The notes below the pieces were generated by a model. That model ran no database searches. It saw nothing but the letters and a program-made list of their open reading frames with translations, and had not been told where the DNA came from. Positions 10,372-22,541 of a stretch of DNA of 64,000 nt are shown here, in pieces (within the stretch, counting starts at the first letter, position 1; the number at the start of each line of letters is the position of its first letter). The stretch is from Pegoplata infirma (taxonomy: Eukaryota > Arthropoda > Insecta > Diptera > Anthomyiidae), in NCBI GenBank assembly GCA_963921195.1, contig OY992537.1:12701716-12765715 (forward strand). Direction: 5' to 3'. The translations under genes and the position numbers were made by a program.

Positions 10372-11922
10372 AGAAAAACCAATGATGGGTACCAATACCT
10401 TTTCGATACCAATACCCGTTAATACCAATTCGAATTGAAAACCAATACCAATTAAAAACCAATACCTTTATTTGTGCGATACCAATACCGATAAAAAACC
10501 AATACCGATTCCCCACTACCAATACCAATAAAAACCAATACTTTTATTCTTTAAAACCAATACCAATAAAAAACCAATACCAATTCATTTTTTTCTACTT
10601 TCGTATCGGTTTTGTTTCGGTTTTTTGTATTCTTATTTTCGTTTGTTTAATTGTGACGTCAAACATTTTCTTTTCATCACATTATTAGGTTTTACCTGAC
10701 TAACGAATTGCAAAAGATGTTACATCGATCAGTAATCGTTTGCATGCAATGTCACATAACAAAAAGGAGTTAGCTACTTGAATTTTAAAAGCCATAAAAA
10801 CATAAAAGAAATATTTTTTGTCACGGTTTTTATGACCCCTAATAAAAGTAGATCTTAAAAAATTTAGACCTTTTCTGTGATGAAATTTTTTCTTTTGCAA
10901 ACATTGTTAATATTTGATATATGTATGTACATTGAATGTCACTGCACTCTTCTTTGCGTTGTAAAAAAAATACTAATGTTTTTTTTTTTTTTGGAAATTC
11001 CAAAATTTCAATCAAGCAGACGTTACAAAATTTTATGTCACAACACCAGAATCCAGAAAAAAATTGTATTGTTTTATTAGAGGCACAGTCATATTATATA
11101 AGAATTTAATGTGCAGTTCACACTTGCTATTTTTGAGAGTTAAGGGCTACGTGTTTAAAAAATTCCTTTTTCTGTATCCATTACGTTTTTATTCTGTTAC
11201 TGGTGTTTTGTTAAACAACTTGTTTAAGATCGTAAGTGTGAACTACATATAAGAAAACAATTGACCCGTGTAATCGCAATTGCATGATAACCCATTTCGA
11301 TCACCTTTTTCAAAAAAATATTTTTGTACGAAAAGGATGAAGTTCAGGTATATTTTGTTATAAATGTTAAGTCTCATTTTTCTGCAATTAAAAAATATCT
11401 CCCCTTGACCACCGGAATTTATATGTGCATTAAATGCAATGTGCATCAGCACAGAAAGTGTTTCAAGCAAAAACGAAAAATTTGCATTTTTTTAGTTTAG
11501 GCTTTTATTTTTTTTATTAATTAATATAATTTTTTTTAAGATTTAATTTATTATCAAATTACACTAATTGAAACATTTTGAAACTATTTATTTTGAAAAT
11601 AACGAAATAAATTAATAAAATAGCAAATAAATCCAAATATTAAAATTGCATAAAAAGTTGAAATACAGGCTTTTCTGGAATAACGGAACATTAAAATTTT
11701 TTTTACAAGAGTTTTGAGATCAGCCGGTGCTAATTTTACTAAATATGTACCTTTTTCCAAAAAAAAATTAATCTTTGTCCAAAATGGGTTAAGCATGTAC
11801 TATTTAGTTTAAAGTTTGACTTAATTCTGAATGCAAATACTGCTAAAAAATATTTTTTTTTTAAAGGGGTTTTAAAAAAAAAAAAACATCCCATACGCAA
11901 AAATTTGACTCACTCTCTAGAC

Positions 11923-12858
11923 CAATGGTTCTCAAACGGTGGGTCGCGACCTCCTAAGGGGCCACGGAAGCATTTCTAGGGGGTAGCGAAAAGTTTAGTA
12001 AATATCATGCTAAAATTATTAAAATAAAATATACAAGCAAAGCATATTTTTTTGGAAATTGCTGAGTTACCCAAATACAAAAATACGTGGCTACGTTAGG
12101 ATCTGCCAATGTATGCATATTTTTAACTTATCAGTGGGCTTCAAAAAAGTCTGGAAAATATATAATTTAATTTACCCCCTTTTTCCGTTCCTTACACCGA
12201 ATAATCCATGTCCGTGTGGATCTGATGTTACGTACTACTTATATGCATGCCAAAATCACAATTTTACCATAATTCATATAATTTTTTCGTCCAAAGTTTA
12301 AGAATTTTAAATCCGACAACTTTAGAATATGCTCCATCTTCAATACTATTAACTTGGCCATTTTCAGCTTCATAGCTCGTTAGGGCAATATTTAAAAAGC
12401 ACAGTTTTTAAATCTGACTACTTCAGAATATGATTGCCAGGACTACATGCTATCAGCATCCTTGCTCAATTGGGGACTTTAAAAACAGCTAAAATCTTAA
12501 AAAACTGTGTTGAAAAAAATCGGCCCATGTTAGGATCTAGCCCATACAAACGTCCCCTTTAAATTTGGAAAAACTACTCTTAAAACCGTATTAAAATAAG
12601 TATGCTTTCGAAATTAAGCAGGTAAAAGCATTTAAAAATAATCATTGCAAATTTTACAGAAAACGGACCAGTTCTACTTGTATTCCCCAGGGATCCAATC
12701 AGTCCATATTTGGATTTGAGACCAATTTTTGGGAAAACTTGGTGTAGAGCATAACATGGTCGGTCTTTACCGACTTTAATTTTCTCACTTGTTGGGGGTC
12801 GCGAGATATTTGAAATATTGAAAAGGGATCGCGATGCAAAAGTTAGAGAGAAGCTCTG
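11923..12858. mobile_element. Nested hAT-like element (TTCTCAAACGGTGGG type)
   Basis: The left end CAATGGTTCTCAAACGGTGG resembles the well-known hAT terminus CAGTGGTTCTCAA. The right end, reverse-complemented, starts CAGAGCTTCTCTCTAAC. The flanking octamers CTCTAGAC (11915-11922) and CTCTAGAA (12859-12866) agree at 7 of 8 positions. Subterminal 'gggtcgcga' motifs occur at both ends (11941-11949 and 12786-12794). The 936-bp body has no coding capacity. The element is nested in the larger hAT-like element and is therefore younger. Confidence 0.75.
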
Positions 12859-12944
12859 CTCTAGAAACTCACTCAGAATTTTTCAACTCACAATCACATG
12901 ATTTAAATGAAAATCACTTTTTTGAGTCACCCAAATCACGGGAC

Positions 12945-13640
12945 CAGCGACCATCTCCAATTCAAATACATAAACAAGAGACAAGAGTCTTTTCATTTGT
13001 TTAATCTATAACATCTGTAAATTTTATTTAAAATGAAGTGTCCACCCTTGAAAAAGTTTCCTTGTAGGTCTGAATCCAAAAAGTTTCAAGGCACTTATTT
13101 ATTACCTTAATATAGTCACTTGACTTAAATGAAAATCACTCTATAACCAAATGATTTGAAAGGAAAATCACTTACGCTCACGCGTGAATCACGGGACCAG
13201 AGACCATCTCCAATTCAAATACTTAAACAAAAGGCAAGTGTCTCTTCATTTGATTCATCTATAACATCTGTAAATTTTGTTAAAAATGAAGTGTCCACCC
13301 TGAAAAAGTTTCCTTGTAGGTCCGATTTCAAAAAGTTTCAAGTCACTTATTAATTACCCTAATATAGTAATTAATTTAAATGAAAATCACTCTATAATCA
13401 CGTGATTTAAATAAAAATCGCTTACGCCTGAATCACGTGTTTTTTTGAGTCACGCAAATTACGGGACCACAGACCATCTCTAATTCAAATACATAAACAA
13501 AAGACAAGTTTCTCTTCATTTGTTTCATCTATAACATCTGTAAATTTTATTAAAAATGAAGTGTCCACCCTGAAATAGTTTCCTTGTAGGTCCGATTTCA
13601 AAAACTTTCAAGGCACTAATTTATTACCTTAATATAGGCT
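12945..13640 (+). repeat. Three-copy ~245-270-bp tandem repeat
   Basis: Copies start with 'acgggaccag.gaccatctcc' at about 12938, 13190 and 13462. Each contains 'gaagtgtccaccct' and 'gtttccttgtaggtc', and ends in AATCACT-rich linker sequence. The array is internal to the hAT-like element. The copies differ by scattered substitutions, so the array is not very recent. Confidence 0.75.
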
Positions 13641-14020
13641 TATATTCTGAATTTCAAAGAAATCGGTTAAAATGTACGACCTGTAGAGACTTTTGGCCAA
13701 AAAACCTACCATCTCGCCCCAGTGTGCACTGTGGGGCGGACAGAAGGACGACTTACGTTAAATTAATTAATATTAACGACAAAACCTTTTGCATACAAAT
13801 CCCAAAACCGATATAAGATAAATACCAATACTTATTAAAAACCGATACCGATTCGAGGCTAAAACCAATACCAATACCCAATACCTAAATAATTCAAAAC
13901 CAATACCGAAACCTATACCAATTCAACAAAAAATGAAAACCAATACCTATACCAATACTAATATAATTTTAAAAACCAATACCAATACCAATACTTTTAT
14001 CGAATTGGTACCCATCCTTG

Positions 14021-14098
14021 AGAAAAACGAATGTTACCCAATGTGGTAACATTAGTATAACTGAGCGTATGAGGAATATATTATTATTTATACAAAAA
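14021..14098 (+). repeat. 78-bp direct repeat, copy 2
   Basis: Second copy of the 78-bp unit at 10294-10371. It begins with the right-hand hAT target duplication AGAAAAAC. Confidence 0.85.
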
Positions 14099-14105
14099 AT
14101 AACTT

Positions 14106-14644
14106 ATACGCCATGATACATTTATTTAATATTTTTTTTTGCATTTTTTTCTAAATTTCCTCCTTCACTTATTTCTACATGAAATTATTTTACAAACTTC
14201 AATTGAATTTTAATGACTTTTCTTCATTTTAACATTTTTTCACATACAAACTGCACGAAAATTGCTTTCCGTTACAATTATAGCTTCATTTCCTGTCCAT
14301 ATTCATTAACTTCCGTCTACTGCAATAATTTCTTGTATTTATTTTTTATTTCAATGTTTTTTTTTTGTTTTCTGTTTCTCTCAATTCCGTTTGGTTATTT
14401 TTTTTTTTGCATATTTTCAGGATATTTTTATTTTATTTTTTTTTAATTTAAGAGTTTTTCCAGCTTTTACTCCGTTTTTTTTTTAATTTTGTTGTTTTTC
14501 ATTCATTTTTTCTTCATTACTATTGTACATAATAGCTTTTCCATGTCACCAGGCATAAAATATCGTTTTTTTGTATAATATATATAGATTTTTTTCCCGC
14601 GTATGCATATTCCTGCATTGTACTACTGTCTGTTTAATATTTAA
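14106..14644. other. Pyrimidine-rich spacer
   Basis: T-rich DNA with many T runs. The open frame at 14213-14446 is F/Y/S-rich as expected from composition and shows no protein features. I see no gene or element. Confidence 0.45.
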
Positions 14645-14989
14645 CACAGAAAAAATATTTCGAAATTTTTTTTAACAAAAATTTTAATTGAGAAAAAAAT
14701 TAAAATCAATTACACTTTTTATTGATTTTATTAAGAAAAAAATCTGTAATTATAAAATCTGAACGAATGATTGAATGAATGAATGAACTATTTACTCTTT
14801 TAATTGATTTTATTACTAACTGAACGAATGATTGAATTCGAAGTTTCTTTCAATGAAAATTTTAATTGAGAAAAAATTTAAAATCAATTACTCTTTTAAT
14901 TGATGTTATTACAAAAAAATCTGTAATTATTGAGAGTTAGGTGAATGACTGACTAACTGTACGCATGATTAAATGAAGCACTGAATAAA

Positions 14990-17896
14990 TGAATGAATGA
15001 ATGAATGAATGAATGAATGAATGAATGAATGAATGAATGAATGAATGAATGAATGAATGAATGAATGAATGAATGAATGAATGAATGAATGAATGAATGA
15101 ATGAATGAATGAATGAATGAATTAATGAATGAATGAATGAATGAATGAATGAATGAATGAATGAATGAATGAATGAATGAATGAATGAATGAATGAATGA
15201 ATGAATGAATGAATGAATGAATGAATGAATGAATGAATGAATGAATGAATGAATGAATGAATGAATGAATGAATGAATGAATGAATGAATGAATGAATGA
15301 ATGAATGAATGAATGAATGAATGAATGAATGAATGAACGAATGAATGAATGAATGAATGAATGAATGAATGAATGAATGAATGAATGAATGAATGAATGA
15401 ATGAACGAATGAATGAACGAATGAATGAATGAATGAATGAATGAATGAATGAATGAATGAATGAATGAATGAATGAATGAATGAATGAATGAATGAATGA
15501 ATGAATGAATGAATGAATGAATGAATGAATGAATGAATGAATGAATGAATGAATGAATGAATGAATGAATGAATGAATGAATGAATGAATGAATGAATGA
15601 ATGAATGAATGAATGAATGAATGAATGAATGAATGAATGAATGAATGAATGAATGAATGAATGAATGAATGAATGAATGAATGAATGAATGAATGAATGA
15701 ATGAATGAATGAATGAATGAATGAATGAATGAATGAATGAATGAATGAATGAATGAATGAATGAATGAATGAATGAATGAATGAATGAATGAATGAATGA
15801 ATGAATGAATGAATGAATGAATGAATGAATGAATGAATGAATGAATGAATGAATGAATGAATGAATGAATGAATGAATGAATGAATGAATGAATGAATGA
15901 ATGAATGAATGAATGAATGAATGAATGAATGAATGAATGAATGAATGAATGAATGAATGAATGAATGAATGAATGAATGAATGAATGAATGAATGAATGA
16001 ATGAATGAATGAATGAATGAATGAATGAATGAATGAATGAATGAATGAATGAATGAATGAATGAATGAATGAATGAATGAATGAATGAATGAATGAATGA
16101 ATGAATGAATGAATGAATGAATGAATGAATGAATGAATGAATGAATGAATGAATGAATGAATGAATGAATGAATGAATGAATGAATGAATGAATGAATGA
16201 ATGAATGAATGAATGAATGAATGAATGAATGAATGAATGAATGAATGAATGAATGAATGAATGAATGAATGAATGAATGAATGAATGAATGAATGAATGA
16301 ATGAATGAATGAATGAATGAATGAATGAATGAATGAATGAATGAATGAATGAATGAATGAATGAATGAATGAATGAATGAATGAATGAATGAATGAATGA
16401 ATGAATGAATGAATGAATGAATGAATGAATGAATGAATGAATGAATGAATGAATGAATGAATGAATGAATGAATGAATGAATGAATGAATGAATGAATGA
16501 ATGAATGAATGAATGAATGAATGAATGAATGAATGAATGAATGAATGAATGAATGAATGAATGAATGAATGAATGAATGAATGAATGAATGAATGAATGA
16601 ATGAATGAATGAATGAATGAATGAATGAATGAATGAATGAATGAATGAATGAATGAATGAATGAATGAATGAATGAATGAATGAATGAATGAATGAATGA
16701 ATGAATGAATGAATGAATGAATGAATGAATGAATGAATGAATGAATGAATGAATGAATGAATGAATGAATGAATGAATGAATGAATGAATGAATGAATGA
16801 ATGAATGAATGAATGAATGAATGAATGAATGAATGAATGAATGAATGAATGAATGAATGAATGAATGAATGAATGAATGAATGAATGAATGAATGAATGA
16901 ATGAATGAATGAATGAATGAATGAATGAATGAATGAATGAATGAATGAATGAATGAATGAATGAATGAATGAATGAATGAATGAATGAATGAATGAATGA
17001 ATGAATGAATGAATGAATGAATGAATGAATGAATGAATGAATGAATGAATGAATGAATGAATGAATGAATGAATGAATGAATGAATGAATGAATGAATGA
17101 ATGAATGAATGAATGAATGAATGAATGAATGAATGAATGAATGAATGAATGAATGAATGAATGAATGAATGAATGAATGAATGAATGAATGAATGAATGA
17201 ATGAATGAATGAATGAATGAATGAATGAATGAATGAATGAATGAATGAATGAATGAATGAATGAATGAATGAATGAATGAATGAATGAATGAATGAATGA
17301 ATGAATGAATGAATGAATGAATGAATGAATGAATGAATGAATGAATGAATGAATGAATGAATGAATGAATGAATGAATGAATGAATGAATGAATGAATGA
17401 ATGAATGAATGAATGAATGAATGAATGAATGAATGAATGAATGAATGAATGAATGAATGAATGAATGAATGAATGAATGAATGAATGAATGAATGAATGA
17501 ATGAATGAATGAATGAATGAATGAATGAATGAATGAATGAATGAATGAATGAATGAATGAATGAATGAATGAATGAATGAATGAATGAATGAATGAATGA
17601 ATGAATGAATGAATGAATGAATGAATGAATGAATGAATGAATGAATGAATGAATGAATGAATGAATGAATGAATGAATGAATGAATGAATGAATGAATGA
17701 ATGAATGAATGAATGAATGAATGAATGAATGAATGAATGAATGAATGAATGAATGAATGAATGAATGAATGAATGAATGAATGAATGAATGAATGAATGA
17801 ATGAATGAATGAATGAATGAATGAATGAATGAATGAATGAATGAATGAATGAATGAATGAATGAATGAATGAATGAATGAATGAATGAATGAATGA
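14990..17896 (+). repeat. (TGAA)n tetranucleotide microsatellite, ~2.9 kb
   Basis: About 725 tandem tetranucleotide units. The only interruptions I find lie near the left end (15123 A>T-type change in 'attaatg', and 'gaacga' variants near 15337, 15405 and 15417). From about 15420 to 17896 the array reads as pure repeat. On the plus strand every frame meets TGA. On the minus strand the pure repeat is free of stop codons but contains no ATG. It is extraordinarily long for a tetranucleotide array, and its true length in the genome may differ from the assembly. Confidence 0.98.
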
Positions 17897-17902
17897 TTTA
17901 AC

Positions 17903-19440
17903 TTTGTACTTCGAAGTGCACTTTGGTACTTTTTGTATTTCCAGATATAATGGTCAACGAAACGTGAAATTTGGAATGTAGGATCCTCTGGCGAAAAAAT
18001 TTTTTAGAAAAGTACTTTTTGGAAATTTCGAATCTAAGGGGCAAAAAAGGAAAAAAATGCATGCTTAGAGAGTAAAAAGAATATTTTGGTACTCTCCTGA
18101 TATAAATGTCACAAAAACTTAAAATTTTGAAATGTAGAGGATCGAACCAAAACATTCTGAAAATCGACATTTATGCTTTTAGACATTCTGATTCTAAAAG
18201 CGTAAAAAGGGGTTAAGAGAGTTAACTTTGGTACTTTTTATATATCCAAAAGTTATGGTTTCTGAAACTTGAAATTTGTAGTGTAGGATCCTCCAGTCAG
18301 AAAAACAAAATAATTTGAAAAATGAACCAGTTTAATGGTATAAAAAGGGTACAATATTGTACTGTGGTACTTTTTTAATATTCGAAAATCATGATTTCAG
18401 AAACTTGAACTGTGGAATGTAGGAACAAAAAAAAAAAACATTCTGACAAAAGTACTTTATACAAGGTTTCGATGCTAAGAGTGTAAAAATGTGTATTTTG
18501 GTACTTTTTAAGTTCATAAGAACTTGATTTTTTAAATGTAAGATCCTCCATTAGAACAAAACATTCTGAAAACTGGCTTTAATGAATTTCTGATTCTAAG
18601 ACTGTTAAATGCGGAAAGGAGTGTACTTTGGTACTTTTTTATCTTCTAAAAAAAGTAACTTTTAAAGATTTTATTGAAATATAACAAACAAAAGGGTACA
18701 AAAGTGTACTTTAGTACTTTTTCAATTGCCTGCTATAAAATTTTTAGAAACTTGAAATGTGAAATGTAGTATGATCATCCAGCGAAAAAAAAAACATTCT
18801 GACAAAAGTACTTTATGTTAAGGAGTAAAAAAGTGTACTTTGGTACCTGACAAAAGTACTTTATGTTAAGGAGTAAAAAAGTGTACTTTGGTACTTTTTG
18901 ATCTCTTTATATAATGGTCACACAAATTTTAATTTTAAAATATAGGATCCTTCATCGGAATTAAACATTTTAAAAACGACTTTAAGGAATTTCTGTTTCA
19001 AATAGTGTATAAGGGGTAAAGAAAGTGAACTTTGGTACTTTTTTTATATCGAGAAATTATGGTCCCAGAAACTTGAAATGTATGATCCTCCTGCCGAATT
19101 TGAAAATTGTAACTTTTGGAAATTTCGATTTTAATGGGATAAAAAGGGTAAACAATTGTACTTTGGTACTTTTTCTCATTTAATAACGATTTCAGAAACT
19201 TGAAATGTAGAATGTAGGTTTATCCAGTGCAAAAAAAAACTGACAAAAGCTATTTATAGAAAGTTTAGATGCTATGAGGGTGAAAAAGTGTTCTTTGGTA
19301 CTTTTCGATCTCCTGATAAAATTGTCATACAAACTTGAATTTCAAAATGAGGATCTTCCATAGAAAGAAAACATTCTGAAAACGACTTTAAGGAATTTCT
19401 GATTCTAAAAGTTTAAAATTGGGATTATGAAAGTGAAATT
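17903..19440 (+). repeat. ~135-bp GTACTTT satellite, forward block
   Basis: The landmark TACTTTGGTACTTTTT recurs at about 17919, 18087, 18224, 18361, 18495, 18627, 18711, 18835, 18884, 19029, 19163 and 19289, mostly 125-145 bp apart. A typical unit continues with an ATAATGGT-like block, GAAACTTGAAAT, GAATGTAGGATCCTCCAGC, AACATTCTGAAAA, AGTACTTT, GATTCTAAG and GGGTAAAAAGTG. The same unit appears in many blocks between 32 and 63 kb in either orientation. It is non-coding. Confidence 0.85.
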
Positions 19441-19491
19441 TTAAATTCAAAATTTTCATTTAAAGAACTTTAGAAATCATTTTTTTCTGTG

Positions 19492-20496
19492 TATGGTTTG
19501 ACTTTGTTTTGGTCCGGTTTTAGTGGTGTTGCTGTTGTAGTAGTTCAAGTGTAGGTAGTATATGTAGAGTAGCAATAGTTCACAAAAAGGCCAACATTTT
19601 GTTAAAAATTTTATAAGAATTGTAAAAAAGTAAAATGTCAAACAGAAAATTTACTATTTCAATTGGATGGCACGGGATGGAATAACGTACAAAAGAGGTA
19701 TTGATTATATATGGCTGTATTGTAAAAATGTAAATGTTAATTTTAAAATAACTCAAAAACTAAAAGGATTTTAACATATTTTTTTGCAAGAGAGCATACA
19801 ATATTTAAATTTAATTTGATTTCATTAAAATATTACAATAAAAATTTATTTTTATTGTTTAATAACTCATGTCGTTAAAGGTCATTGTCACTATAAGTTT
19901 GAGTCAAACGGTTTCCGATGTTTGATTGCATACTTTTAGGCGCAAAGGAAAATTTGATATTAGGTATGATTTTCGATATTTTTAGAATTGTTTCCAAAAT
20001 AATTTGACTCAGTGGTATAAGAAAACAGTTATCTTTTGATTGCCAAAAATTGGAAATCTCAGGCGATTTCTGCCTGGGTACGTTTACCATGTTTTAAACA
20101 AAATCTTTTGGAATGATTAAGTACATTCTGTAATAAACTATCTGTTTGGTAATAGTTTGCTAATTGTCTTCTGACTATGATGGCGTAGTTTTTCATTAAC
20201 AACCGGATTTATGTAGTTTTCTAAACCAGGTCATACTACTTGTATGAGCATTTAGTAGTTAGTTGAAATTGAAATAATTTCCTGTTGTGATGGGTGAATA
20301 AAAAAAAGAATCATTAAAATGAAATAAAAAGTGGTTTATTCGTACTAATAGTATAACATCGAGTGGCCTGCAAAAAGACTTATAAGCGAGATTTTTTTTT
20401 AAGAAAAAGTCAACTTTTCGACTTTCTGACTTTTTTTCCTCATAAAAATTAAAGTCTTCAAATTTTCAAGTTTTTATGATCGTTATTTTATTTATA
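19492..20496. other. Unassigned sequence
   Basis: Mixed-composition AT-rich DNA with a GT-rich patch ('gtggtgttgctgttgtag' near 19532). No element ends, gene or repeat could be supported. It may be single-copy host DNA. Confidence 0.35.
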
Positions 20497-20542
20497 AAAA
20501 TTGATGAAAAAAATATTGGTGAAAAACAATATTAATGAAAAA
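20497..20542 (+). repeat. AAAAAATATTGATG minisatellite, segment 1
   Basis: Short start of an array with unit near AAAAAATATTGATG (about 14 bp, variable A-run). It resumes at 22267 after the mini-me-like element that interrupts it. Confidence 0.8.
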
Positions 20543-22266
20543 CAAGTATAAAAGTTAAATTCGAGTTTGCCGAATCTATGAATACCCTTCACAATGCATT
20601 TTTTTAAAGGATAGTTTATTTTTAACGTGAAAAAAATTAACAATTCTGATTAGAAATATTTTATTTTGAGTAAAAACTCCTCTTTTGTCATTTAAAAAAA
20701 AAAGGAAAATTACAAATTTTTTTTTGAGTGTAAAACTTTTTTTGAGTGTAATGTTTTTTTTACTGTTAAAATAATTCTGAGTAAATGCTCGTACGTATGT
20801 ACACAAAATATTGACATTTTTGTCAAAAAAAAACTAATTTTTTTTTGAGTGTAAAATTTTTTTCGAGAGTAATTTTTAAGTAACCAATGCTTTTAAAACT
20901 TGTTAAAACACGTGGCATTTAAGATGAGACTAATCTGAAATTCAGGGTTTTATAACTTTTGAACCACTGCACAGTGCCACATTTGGCCAATCTAGGACGA
21001 CAAAAATCCAATTTTACTTATATTGACTTGAAATTCGGTATAAATGTTCGTTTTGACTTCGGAAATAACATTATGAAAAATGTGGGAGGCCGGTTAAGGG
21101 CCACGCCCACTTTTTTTAAAATTTGTAATTTTGGTAATAATTTCTTTAAATTTGGTATATATACTCTCAATGACTGTAGAAATAATATCACAAAAAAAGG
21201 GGGCGGTCAGACAACTGCCACGCCCACTTTTTTAAAATATGTTTAAAAAATATGTAAAAACAAGGTTTACATATCGCCCCACTGTAGTCGGCGTCGCAGA
21301 CGGTCGCAAAAGTTAGCCGTTGAAATAAGTACTATGGATATTGGTCAATATATCTGAAAAAGTCCGGCGACCAATATGGACCAAACACAAAAGTTCTATT
21401 CCATAAAAAAAAATAAATATATAATTTTCTTTTCAAAAATTTGTATTTTGTTAAAAATTTAATAAAAAATAGAAAAATTTGTTTTAAAAAAAAGAAAAGA
21501 TATGACTTAAAGCATTTAAATATCCTATAAAATTACCAAAAAAGAGTGGATAAATATCTCTTTTTGTTCAAAAGTTACAACAGTTTAAACTCGACTTAAT
21601 TTATGCGAAATAATGTACACTAGTTACAGAATTTTACAAGATGCAACTTTATGCACCCACCTGTTAGTAACGAACAGAATTATCGTTCTTATATGATTAT
21701 TTCCGTGCTATTAGGAATGTTCTAAAATACATCCAATCATATCATGAAAATCGGGGAACTTTTTTTTTTGATTTTTGTCGTGCTAGATTGGCCAAATGTG
21801 GCACTGTGCACTGGACCGATTGAGCTGAAATTTAATACCAAACAGACCTGGGGAACGGTAAAGATTCACGTTAAGCTTCAGTAGTCTTATTATTGTCTTT
21901 CGAAAGTTATCGTGGTTTTTATCTCGTAAATTCGCGAAAAATCCTTGCTGAAATTTACTCTTTTGCTCATAACTTTTGAACTACTGGACCGATTTAGCTG
22001 GATAGCAACACCAACCTGACCAGGTAAATGACCAACATATGTGCCAAACTTTAGTAGCCTCTGTAAAGTCTTTCAAAAGTTAGCGTGTTTTCTACGGACG
22101 GACAGACAGACAGACGGACGGACGGACGTCGCTAGATCGACTTAAAATCGATCGAGGATCATGAAAATATATATACTTTATGGGGTCCTAGACCAATATT
22201 TCGATGTGTTACAAACGGAATGACAAACTTATATATACACTCTATCACTAGAGTGGAGGGTATAAA
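20543..22266 (+). mobile_element. mini-me/DINE-like element split by a Transib-like insert
   Basis: The head AAGTATAAAAGTTAAATTCG and a 'gaatacccttcac' block are followed by AT-rich sequence. The distal end has a (GACG/GACA)n tract at 22097-22128, the core 'atcgctagatcgactta', a (TA)n tract ('atatatatac', 22166-22176) and a terminal GTGGAGGGTATAAAA (22251-22265). This is the GTCY-core-TA layout of dipteran mini-me elements. Inside, a ~150-bp block ('cataacttttgaac.actg.accgatt') is present twice. A Transib-like element occupies 20970-21808. Without it the unit would be about 0.88 kb. It is inserted in the AAAAAATATTGATG minisatellite, which continues on both sides. Confidence 0.75.
20970..21808. 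mobile_element. Transib-like non-autonomous element with RSS-like ends
   Basis: Both ends start with the heptamer CACAGTG. It is followed by a 23-bp spacer and then the nonamer ACAAAAATC (21000-21008 on the left; reverse complement of GATTTTTGT at the right). The two ~39-bp TIRs differ at one visible position. A perfect 5-bp GC-bounded duplication CACTG flanks the element (20965-20969 and 21809-21813). Transib transposons are known for 5-bp TSDs and for termini resembling V(D)J recombination signal sequences. The 839-bp interior has no transposase, but includes a ~120-bp tandem motif with 'gccacgcccac'. The precise empty site is the host mini-me sequence 'gaaccactg|gaccgatt'. Confidence 0.88.
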
Positions 22267-22541
22267 AAAAAATTGGTGAAAAAAAATAATAATGAAAAAA
22301 AATATTGATGAAAAAAAAAATATTGATGAAAAAAATTTTGAAGAAAAAAATATTGATGAAAAAAAATATTGATGAAAAAAAAATTGATGAAAAAAAATAT
22401 TGAAGAAAAAAAAAATATTGATGAAAAAAAAAATTGATGAAAAAAAATATTGAAGAAAAAAAAAATATTGATGAAAAAAAATATTTATGAAAAAAAATGA
22501 TGAAAAAATATTGGTGAAAAAAAATATTGATGAAAAAAAAT
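22267..22541 (+). repeat. AAAAAATATTGATG minisatellite, segment 2
   Basis: About 18 units of a 13-16-bp motif (GATGAAAAAAAATATT variants, some GAAGAAAA), between the mini-me-like end and the hAT-like element. The hAT target duplication AAAAAAAT lies in the array. Confidence 0.9.

Larger units (their letters stand above)
10380..14020. mobile_element. hAT-like non-autonomous element, 3.6 kb
   Basis: The TIRs are CAATGATGGGTACCAAT on the left and, reverse-complemented from the right, CAAGGATGGGTACCAAT. They are flanked by a perfect 8-bp duplication AGAAAAAC (10372-10379 and 14021-14028), diagnostic of hAT-type insertion. Subterminal blocks at about 10386-10600 and 13795-14010 are arrays of ACCAATACC words, in the same orientation at both ends. 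The interior holds a shared segment (about 11310-11800) also present in the hAT-like element at 22542-25583, a nested hAT (11923-12858) and a three-copy ~260-bp tandem repeat (12945-13640). No hAT transposase is visible. Confidence 0.85.
14645..19491. mobile_element. CACAGAAAAAA-TIR block enclosing microsatellite and satellite
   Basis: The left end CACAGAAAAAATATTTCGAA and the right end, whose reverse complement is CACAGAAAAAAATGATTTCT, form an imperfect TIR of about 20 bp. TA follows the right end (19492-19493); the left flank reads AA. The left subterminal region repeats TTAATTGA/TCAATTA words. The interior is a (TGAA)n microsatellite (14990-17896) and then about eleven ~135-bp satellite units (17903-19440). 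It is similar in end structure to the other CAC-ended TA elements. Whether the whole 4.8 kb ever moved as a unit is uncertain. Confidence 0.5.

Noticed and set aside
14990..17896. Long stop-free minus-strand frame (repeating Phe-Ile-His-Ser)
   Set aside because: It is a direct consequence of the (TTCA)n repeat, with no ATG and no supporting gene structure.
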